Assembly: GCA_019055375.1 (NCBI GenBank)
Contig: JAHQIW010007160.1
Coordinates: 248,001 to 312,000, forward strand
Source: Parelaphostrongylus tenuis
Lineage: Eukaryota > Nematoda > Chromadorea > Rhabditida > Metastrongylidae
Direction of reading: 5' to 3'
Length of the DNA stretch: 64,000 bases
Part shown: positions 59,701-64,000 of the stretch, one piece after another
Layout of the letters: each line of letters opens with the position of its first letter
Numbering within the stretch: position 1 is the stretch's first letter
Made by a program: the position numbers and the translations under genes
The notes under the pieces: model-generated
The model's input: the letters and a program-made list of their open reading frames with translations, nothing else
The model's database searches: none
What the model was told of the DNA's origin: nothing

Positions 59701-61367
59701 CTTTCTCGACTCAACGATTATTCCTGCTTTAAAATATGCATCAAAGTTCTGTCGCTACCCCAGCTAAATGAAAAACCACTAGCGTTATTGAACGCGCCGT
59801 CAAGAGATCATGTTAGCAGAAGCCCGTATGTTGCAAATTAGAGAACCTTTTCGTAAATTCGATCACAGCGATCGGATTTCAAAATATCGTTCCACACGCG
59901 AGGCTATCAAAGATAAGGTGGGCCACACACTTTATACGTCTCAGCGACAACCTGGACGAGAGTCGTTATCGAGTGCATTCCTTGGAATGTTAAGCGTACT
60001 ACAAGAAGATCACTGACCTATCGGTTCCATCTTTTCATCAATAACCCAGATGAGAATTTTGATGCTCAACGATTCTAAAGCGAGAGAGCCTATTAGGCTA
60101 CTTTTGAATGCTATAGGAAAAAGTAGAGTTATACTGGCATCGGCTCGACACCCGACATTCATAGGGCGATAAGTGATACAGGTGATTTTATGGCACCAAT
60201 TGCAGTTTATTTAGACGATGCGGAAGCTTCGAAGACGCTAGAAATCTAGTAACTAGTACTAGTTTTTTATTTACCTCTATCATTATTACACGACAAATGT
60301 CCCAGTTTGAAGGTTTGTCAAAGCTTAATACTTTTCCAACTGTAGTTTTCACTTGAATAGATGGACGGCTCACGTCCCCCAAGCATTGAAATCTCACATC
60401 AAGTTCCACTCCTCTCGGAGTTGAAATAGATTGCATCTGAAAAAAGAAAAGCGATTTAATTTATTGGTAGTAATGCCAATAGCCACTTTTGAGAACTATT
60501 GTTGAAATAGAGCGTTTTTGTTGAACTGAGCAAAAGCTTCCACGGAATTTTTGATAGTTGCGCTTTTTGAAATCTTTGCATCGTTTTATTGATAGTTTTG
60601 TTTATACTTATCTAGCACCTAGGAACATTCAAAAGCTCCTCTCATTGACATCTCTGTGTCATTTTTACCGATAGTTTTCTACATATTTATCTAGGCTAAT
60701 AATTTTACATTCAAAATGCTTATTGGACACTATGATCTATCACTATTCTTTTGCAGGGGCCATGATAGATCCATTCCTGAACATATCACTATTCTGACCA
60801 GATGATAGTTTTTTCCGCAACCACTTACAGTCCACGCGTTGCTCCATCCGATTATGGCCTCATCTGATCAGTGCAACACTTTTCGAATAGCCATCGATTA
60901 CAATCATTCAAAGAAGTTGAAGAAGCATGTTAAGAGTTTTTCGACTCGAAGGAGCGACAATGTCACTTCGAGTAGATCCGAAATCTTCTAGAGCAATGGA
61001 AAAAAGTCATGGACGATGGTGGTCTGTACTTTGAAGATAACATATTGTTGTTTATGTTATTAATTTGCGCATAAAAAAATTGAGAAAAGATTTCTATGTT
61101 CAAATACGAATTTCATAAATTCACAGAACTAGAAAACACAAGAATTTGTCCCACCATCAGTAAAATGTATTTGGTATTATTGCTGAAAGCTGGCCTCAGT
61201 GGCACAATCTCAAATCCTGGTACGAGTGGATCGAACGCGACAGATAATTCACTACGATCACCAGTATCACGATCACGAATCTGCACTAGAATCGATGTAG
61301 CTTTGTGATTACCGTCCATAAAGCATTTAGATATATCTATGTGGTCCCTCCATAAACCGTTTGCAAT
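32231..61367 (-). CDS. Complement C3/A2M (TEP) superfamily protein, 30 exons, 5'-incomplete
   Basis: Reconstructed minus-strand gene of about 1,350 residues; with the missing MG1-MG3 part it would be near the usual length of C3-type proteins. Exons from 5' to 3': 61367-61155, 60436-60275, 53279-53109, 52468-52343, 51513-51485 (tentative), 51272-51157, 48796-48688, 48597-48511, 48129-47982, 46874-46788, 46482-46301, 42990-42912, 42822-42708, 42600-42493, 42329-42138, 42079-41980, 41902-41761, 41185-41105, 40599-40446, 40248-40151, 40071-39931, 39876-39724, 39201-39008, 38946-38856, 37946-37763, 37515-37348, 35420-35259, 34255-34016, 32524-32404, 32321-32231. Each junction has GT..AG ends and keeps frame. 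Domain order: MG4, MG5, MG6, linker, MG7, CUB-like strands, thioester-like domain (TED), receptor-binding domain, C-terminal NTR/C345C domain, stop TAA. Family members are secreted opsonins or protease traps. No GCGEQ thioester motif or anaphylatoxin cysteine cluster is seen. Orthology to nematode tep genes is inferred, not tested. Confidence 0.88.
33310..33860. repeat. Inverted-repeat element in a TEP-like intron
   Basis: The block 'ctctgaagaagacaaaaacgtcgaagcgttatcg' near 33815 occurs inverted near 33330 ('cgctatcactcgacgtcttcatcttcttcagag'). Arms are roughly 100-150 bp and diverged. A related block lies at 22560-22640. Confidence 0.5.
34420..35020 (-). mobile_element. Tc1/mariner-superfamily transposase remnant
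   Basis: The minus strand encodes VKDELLHNCQSRSQ, KSTVAKIVGHGHFPTFVMVW and ASGRKPLVFFDRNVK, then PAQSALSTIVISQELFPG, NTMDYPLSSILEKK and the end RPKEEIL. The order and the 'vMVwag..asGr.pLvF.d' motif are those of Tc1/mariner-type transposases. Internal stops and loss of the metal-binding residues show it is dead. It sits in intron 35258-34256. Confidence 0.7.
35690..36255 (+). repeat. Dispersed ~550-bp repeat, copy
   Basis: Homologous to 25700-26300 (see the shared blocks there), beginning 'gtgttagaattaacgagattcaatctaacgaatggtt'. Shorter relatives are at 5345-5420 ('tgttagaatcaacgaagtttg') and 12950-13250 ('caagaagtcgcctccaaaaaatcaactacg'). It lies in a TEP-like intron. Confidence 0.6.
36838..37255 (+). 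CDS. Possible small gene inside a TEP-like intron
   Basis: Two open segments on the plus strand, 36838-36965 and 37088-37255, are bounded by an acceptor (AATTTCAG), a donor (GTGAGTAAG), an acceptor (GATTTATAG) and a stop (TAG at 37253-37255). Joined in phase 0 they read GFAMPAFWSKSSTWTTI.., KWNLCYTLHHPWKGFFE, then MASYTRAHKFGFRCLEAISR and PFLIPLPLGDASYSS. The first segment is also open in a second frame. I recognise no family. A start exon was not found; 36570-36650 has an open stretch (KPCYAAGNETCLMPGFEKN) that could belong. It lies antisense within intron 37347-35421 of the TEP-like gene. Confidence 0.3.
37348..39876 (-). CDS. TEP-like gene, exons 22-26: TED end, CUB return strands and receptor-binding domain
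   Basis: Exon 39876-39724 opens with DTYFASRALFEYRFRK, the 'DTvvalqALaeY' motif that closes the TED in this family, then runs into CUB strands. Exon 39201-39008 contains THGRGKVMVGIRVIA, equivalent to 'GkG.a.vqv...Y'. Exon 38946-38856 reads VEITHGLYTGYSATSNS, matching 'v.v..lpTGf....', a receptor-binding domain strand. Exon 37946-37763 carries PPTISSFAMHFVLDGF and NEAQCYDIGV, the 'vh.yfDki......CF.f.v' strand, then AP-V-A as in 'vqPA.v.vYdyy'. Exon 37515-37348 is an extra 56-residue segment (HPDQENAGQRTKREMANIGW) containing RTKR, a possible furin-type site, before Cys of VCFQG. Phases 0,2,0,1,1 all agree. The intron 37347-35421 contains a possible small plus-strand gene and a copy of a dispersed repeat. 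Confidence 0.82.
39931..42329 (-). CDS. TEP-like gene, exons 15-21: TED without a thioester motif
   Basis: Seven exons make an all-helical domain where the thioester-containing domain of C3/TEP belongs. Recognisable pieces are SADYGRSFLSDILKALSVEL, CGYAEYRSPRNPKERSIA joined to LTAISTSLLCEAAASRR, DKQWFLKAFLLQVSRDC, DEEWKWDIRSLAAIAYMG, HSVPFWNAGSP (the 'yWn' element) and WDPLANWLYEQQSPDGSFEN, which matches the conserved 'WL..q....GgF.sTqd' region. The GCGEQ or GCxEQ segment expected near the start of this domain is absent in all exons I can place. The protein is therefore predicted unable to form the internal thioester, as in C5 and some A2M relatives. Phases through the block are 1,1,2,0,0,1,0,0. 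Introns 41760-41186 and 41104-40600 carry unrelated open frames of no known identity. Confidence 0.85.
42493..48796 (-). CDS. TEP-like gene, exons 7-14: MG7 and CUB-side strands
   Basis: Exon 48597-48511 contains GLDIRQYFYEVWLFD, matching the hallmark 'vRqyFPETWlWd' of this superfamily. 48129-47982 reads KAPDTVGRWSISSVFWTPG, the 'PDsiTtW' segment, and ends DVFMK. 46874-46788 continues IDLPKSVYLNETINAKVSV (the 'lPySv.rnE' strand of MG7). 46482-46301 gives CLSEMSRKMCADLGSFG. 42990-42912 (CSIGEIRDIVKQKIRVA), 42822-42708 (VETEELYKTVILDTSQPSN) and 42600-42493 correspond to the segment between MG7 and the TED, 'rVvpEG...kt' in relatives. Splice phases are all consistent (2,2,0,0,2,0,1,1). No RRxR-type furin site separates beta and alpha chains here. 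The intron 46300-42991 contains an antisense RTE copy and a SINE-like copy. Exon 48796-48688 (ATRHWRKTISSMAGAPSDR) uses a weak acceptor and is the least certain of this block. Confidence 0.85.
43790..44075 (+). repeat. tRNA-derived SINE-like repeat, copy 3
   Basis: Shares 'aacaagccatccatcccttcgagatcgg', 'gctaccagactggtctcag', 'gggaggccaccgctagtcattg' and the tail 'aagttaaagattgaagg' with copy 2. The tRNA-like head is replaced by a GATC-rich sequence. It sits in the intron 46300-42991 of the TEP-like gene. Confidence 0.7.
44225..45850 (+). mobile_element. Decayed RTE-type LINE inside a TEP-like intron (antisense)
   Basis: Pieces of reverse transcriptase follow each other on the plus strand: EHLKNLLIVLISTLTRLFTR, YLSECKALSPWKTSKTVL, later FVEELGLRLNQTRVALMRNN and KSQGYPSTHEAIEDKLDRTR. 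This is the order seen in RTE ORF2. The YADD region and intact frames are lost. It is homologous to the copies at 48840-50800 and 56900-60060. Confidence 0.75.
44791..44836 (+). repeat. 24-bp tandem duplication in an RTE copy
   Basis: 'atatatagataccacatctacacg' then 'atatatagataccgcatctac', inside the RTE remnant at 44225-45850. Confidence 0.75.
48840..50800 (+). mobile_element. Decayed RTE-type LINE inside a TEP-like intron (antisense)
   Basis: Contains a remnant of the endonuclease end (AVVQKSRRDQTIAFF, from '..yytGSDHRLLra.f') at 49580 and the RT start (FTRYLTGCEVLFKWKTSLTV, LLFKKGDPHNIGN) at 50310-50410. The RT reading frame is interrupted many times. It occupies intron 51156-48797, and its upstream part matches 56930-57260. 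Confidence 0.75.
51157..61367 (-). CDS. TEP-like gene, exons 1-6: MG4 to MG6 and linker
   Basis: Six exons. 61367-61155 has MG4 character: a beta-strand stretch (ATSILVQIRDRDTG), then PAFSNNTKYILL, matching the F-x-x-N/G-x-x-Y start of MG4 in this family. 60436-60275 (STPRGVELDVRFQCLGD) and 53279-53109 (STDGRRATDMIEFNVEEKC) fit MG5 and its end. 52468-52343 carries the MG6 signature DSIKPAESVTLTLN followed by ALVRAIDD, equivalent to the 'KPG..v.l.v...lavD' motif. 51272-51157 is a linker exon (FGTCPDATSS). The 29-nt exon 51513-51485 is chosen only because its phases (0 in, 2 out) bridge exons 4 and 6. The first exon could instead begin at an in-frame ATG at 61424-61422, giving MKILAKCDLFLVIL, but family length argues for an internal exon. 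The 7-kb intron 60274-53280 holds an antisense RTE copy and fold-back repeats. Confidence 0.75.
52585..52985. repeat. Inverted pair of tRNA-like sequences
   Basis: Plus strand 52895-52970 reads TATGGTGTAGTGGTAACACG, then TTTGGCAAGGGTGAAACGCGGGTTCAACTC. The minus strand of 52591-52670 reads GTGTAAAGGTAACACGCGCC, then ATGAAACGCGGGTTCCATC. The two are homologous and inverted. Stems are imperfect, so these are tRNA pseudogenes or SINE heads rather than working tRNAs. Confidence 0.6.
53731..53779. repeat. (TA)n microsatellite
   Basis: About 49 bp of alternating T and A with one shift, adjoining the truncated mariner 5' half at 53830-54068. Confidence 0.85.
53830..54068 (-). mobile_element. Mariner-like 5' half, same family as 30780-31188
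   Basis: The reverse complement begins GGTAATAGATTGAGGAAAAAG and continues through 'gggctcatttgaaagcccgtcttctcccgcgttga' and 'gagatggagttaacaagcgag', near-identical to 30780-31000. It is cut off at a (TA)n tract and lies in a TEP-like intron. Confidence 0.75.
55036..55615. repeat. ~580-bp near-palindrome with tRNA-like boxes in both arms
   Basis: Left arm 55036-55310 and right arm 55335-55615 are inverted copies. The outer parts share 'gaacgagc.ccggtagtgcaacgtt..cacgtgcccc', and the inner parts share 'accgctttcagcggtggcatgatatt'. Each arm has an A-box-like CCGGTAGTGCAACG and a B-box-like element (GCCGGTTCGAATCC on the right, degenerate on the left). It lies in intron 60274-53280 of the TEP-like gene. 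Confidence 0.75.
56900..60060 (+). mobile_element. Decayed RTE-type LINE inside the largest TEP-like intron (antisense)
   Basis: Longest RTE copy. An endonuclease end lies at about 58290 (GIRPLPSS), an RT start at 58900-59060 (NRTTSGSDRIKAEHVKILPQ, then LLLGFLLATY), and C-terminal pieces at 59466 (KPTKTMSVRNRLVLNVPF) and 59840 (SKYRSTREAIKDKVGHTL). All frames are broken. A tRNA-like block lies inside it at 57535-57600. Confidence 0.75.
57535..57600 (-). repeat. tRNA-like block within an RTE copy
   Basis: The minus strand reads TTTGCCGTGACTAAGTGGTTGTGAAGC, similar to 61960-62035 (GCGCCGTGGCCGAGTGGTTG), a tRNA A-box-like start, followed by a C-rich stretch. Confidence 0.5.
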
Positions 61368-61929
61368 CTGAAAATCCAAGCTCAAGATTACGAGAAAAAG
61401 ATCGCACTTTGCCAGAATTTTCATATATATTGGCAATCAAATTCGCGTACGATTAATAAACTGCTTCGCAAGTGAATGCTAATTTAACTTTGCTACCCAA
61501 TCAAATTCTAACATGTCCTATATCGTTCTTCAACCTCAAACTTATGAATGTGTTTATAATTTTTGTATAGTCCAACAGTCCAATTTCGCTCAATAATTTT
61601 ACTTTGTCGCCATTCTTACTATACAAATTTAGGCTCAAGTCCAGGAATTAGAGCTAAAATGAAAAAATTAGTAAGCTATTCATTTTCAAAATACTCAAAA
61701 AGTAGTTGTAGAACGCGTAAGCGACATAATGGTAATGTTTTATCATAATGAAAAACTTTCTTAAACTTCACTTTATTTAATCAGTCATCACAGCGTTTTT
61801 CTTCACTGTGCGTATTGCAGTACTTCATTCAGTTCGCTTTTCGTTTTTTTTTTTCTGAACATTGGTCGAGCGAGTCTCCTTGCAACCTCACGAATAGCCT
61901 TGCTGTGGCGTTCCTTAGAGCGATGTTGT

Positions 61930-62040
61930 TGACTGTCGGAGAGAAGTGGGGGGAGGGGTGGGGGTGGAGCTCGGCTCCACGCGCGCGACCAACACCACAA
62001 CCACTCGGCCACGGCGCCCCACACTGAGGAACAAGTGGCA
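61930..62040 (-). repeat. tRNA-like, GC-rich repeat
   Basis: The minus strand reads GCGCCGTGGCCGAGTGGTTG, a near-perfect tRNA Leu/Ser-type A-box, then a GC-rich segment with C runs (G runs on the plus strand at 61946-61968). The local base composition contrasts with the AT-rich surroundings. Confidence 0.55.
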
Positions 62041-63304
62041 CAGTGTTGATTTTAATCAATGAGCGATCGTTTGCTGACTACGATGATCGATGAAAAATAT
62101 TAGCTCAAGCAGATCCCCTTTATACTGCTTAACTTAGAAATTGCGATTCAACAAGGAATTAGTAAACTAATAGCATACGAATAACTCTACGAAAATGGAA
62201 GCTCACAAAAGTTCAAGTATGCATGGCCATATAATATGCTAAAGTACCTATGATGTATCCCCTATATTGCTTTTGTTTGGGCAATCAAAAGCAAATTACA
62301 GAAAAAATCTCCAAAAAGACTCATCTGAGATTGAACGAGCAATGTCCGTTTCGTCGACAAAGTATGACTCTCATAGAGATTACAATAGAGTAACATGGAT
62401 CCAAACATTGGAGATCCATAGTAATGTCTTCAAGCAGATCATTGTAAAAACAAGCAAATCGACTTTTAAGTGGTTATCAAAAAACCCCTCACCTTGCCTC
62501 GACAGTTATTCAGTAGCGTTGAGCGGCTGTCCATTGCTAATGGACGCGAATATTTTGAACGGCGGCAGTGCTGCTATAAATATTCGAACTGAGTATAGAA
62601 ACATCTTTGGAACACGACAATTTTTTACCAAAGAGTGACATGTACAAACACTTGACAGTTAAATATTAATAGTTTCATTCGCTTCGTCACCTCAAATTTT
62701 TTCATCTTTATCAGCCTTTTGTGATGGATCATTGGCGTATGTTTTTTTTTCAGTAAAAGTGTTTGCCTTTTGACTATTTGAACTGGCATTCGCCAAAATT
62801 ACACTACTATGAGTCATCAATATGAGCCGTACTGAGTCTAATATCTGTAAAACATCGACATGAGCCACAGTGTGAGGAAATAAGCTCAAGAATCGACTTA
62901 TATTTCTGAAGATTGTGACATATCTTATTCTTGAAATAGTATCCGCTATCCCACCCCTTTAATAGTTCATGCGCATCAGTATATCAGCTGACGATAGTGA
63001 ACGATATGTAGTAGTAACATGAGAAATACTGTCTTCTTCACCACCATTCGTGATTTGTTCCTCAGAATTTCATGCCCTTACGCATTAACTACCTTTTGAC
63101 ATGCTACATAAAATAGAAAAAGAATATCTAAGCACTAAACATTTATATTGTAAGAATGATCCTTTCAGAAGCACTATAATTCTTGATAGCAGAAAAATGT
63201 TTTCATAGCTCGTCGAGCAGCCGACGCAAATCTCAGCGGCTACCTTTGTAAGCTCAAAAGATCTTAACGACATTCGACAACTACTGCACGAAATAGAGAG
63301 CACG
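62041..63304. other. No exon recognised upstream of the TEP-like exon 1
   Basis: Searched by eye for MG1-MG3 exons on the minus strand without success. A minus-strand stretch at 62853-62750 follows a TTTTACAG acceptor (ILDSVRLILMTHSSVILANA) but does not resemble an MG domain. Near the right end, minus 63895-63825 reads SIYELKELLRVAEYLFRLQQ, of unknown origin. Confidence 0.35.
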
Positions 63305-63595
63305 TGTAAGGCCGTGGTTAGAGCTGCCCTATGACACACACAGTCGTTGGTTCAATCCCGCTTCGCGAGCCACAGAGCCTGCTTCCCCCCGAGTTGCCAA
63401 AGTGATATCAGACTTGTTAGAGAGGATAGTGATACTGATTTCATATATCGGAAGGCCACTGTGAATCACTGTAAAGGTCAGATATGCATTCAGTCATCTC
63501 TAGCGATAAATATTAAAGTCGAAGGATGGCGCATTCCAGGTATTGATTAACGCCAACATTCAATCCTGTACTCACGTTGAATAGATAAAACCACA
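63305..63595 (+). repeat. tRNA-derived SINE-like repeat, copy 4
   Basis: Has the head 'taaggccgtggttagagctgc' and the B-box-like 'gttggttcaatcccgcttcgcg', then 'tatcggaaggccactgtgaatcactgtaaaggtcagatatgcattcagtcatctc', matching copies 1-3. All four copies lie on the plus strand. Confidence 0.7.
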
Positions 63596-64000
63596 TTAGC
63601 ACTGAACGCTTATCACGTGAATACCAAATATTTTTCGCTCCATTTGCATCAAAAATGCTTGCACGAGATCATATTTAAATTAGAGACTTAGATTAGAAAC
63701 AAAAGCAACAAAGATGCGCATTCTGATTCCTGAGCCAGAAGGATCCAATCGCTCAACTGAATCGTGATTTATATGATCTCGAGTCTAGATCCTTCATTTT
63801 GGTAGGGCAAGTCACCTGAAACTGCTGCAGCCGAAACAGATATTCTGCAACGCGCAGTAGCTCCTTAAGTTCGTAAATAGATCTCCAAAAATGTTAGAGC
63901 CCCACCTCATAGAGTTGTGTGAAACTGCACTATTTCACACCACACCTTTATAAGAAACTATTTGTGATACAGTTGTCTACAGATGCACTGAATAGCTTAG

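Noticed and set aside
61803..62059. Overlapping open frames on both strands rich in Pro, Arg and Trp.
   Set aside because: They are explained by a GC-rich tRNA-like repeat; composition, not coding.
1..64000. CRISPR arrays, bacterial promoters, operons, rRNA genes.
   Set aside because: None seen; intron structure, nematode-specific genes and transposons show eukaryotic nuclear DNA.

Overview
This window reads as nuclear DNA of a clade V nematode, most likely a strongylid such as a hookworm. It is AT-rich, its coding sequence is cut into short exons with nematode-style splice sites, and it carries a PDF-2 neuropeptide precursor and a T20D4.11-like (DUF19-type) cysteine-rich secreted protein. 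The spaces between are packed with decayed RTE-type LINEs, mariner-like elements, tRNA-like repeats and fold-back elements. Nothing resembles a bacterial operon, and nearly all long open frames are chance or transposon remnants. Everything here was read by eye; no search was run.

Layout. 1-21.4 kb: no gene I can defend fully; it holds mariner and RTE fragments, two copies of a mariner-derived snap-back element, SINE-like copies, a possible secreted-protein first exon (19.5-19.8 kb, minus) and a possible membrane-helix exon (20.0 kb, plus). 21.5-22.2 kb: a three-exon pdf-2-like gene (plus). 22.3-26.9 kb: repeats, two of them fold-back. 27.0-30.5 kb: a DUF19-like secreted protein gene (plus), with mariner 3' ends in an intron. 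30.8-31.2 kb: an internally deleted mariner. 32.2-61.4 kb: one very large minus-strand gene, reconstructed as 30 exons, of the complement C3/alpha-2-macroglobulin/TEP superfamily. It ends in a C345C/netrin-like domain and lacks a recognisable GCGEQ thioester. Its 5' exons (MG1-MG3, signal peptide) were not found and probably lie beyond the right end. Its introns hold three antisense RTE copies, SINEs, mariner pieces, a ~580-bp palindrome with tRNA-like boxes and a possible small plus-strand gene. 61.4-64 kb: repeats only.

The three best genes are each supported by exon joins that keep frame. There is one unresolved one-base mismatch, in the DUF19-like gene. The large gene would be a secreted, multidomain humoral protein; the pdf-2-like gene encodes a signalling peptide; the DUF19-like protein is probably secreted or membrane-anchored. 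They share no obvious pathway. The TEP-like and DUF19-like genes converge, with about 1.7 kb of repeat sequence between their stop codons.
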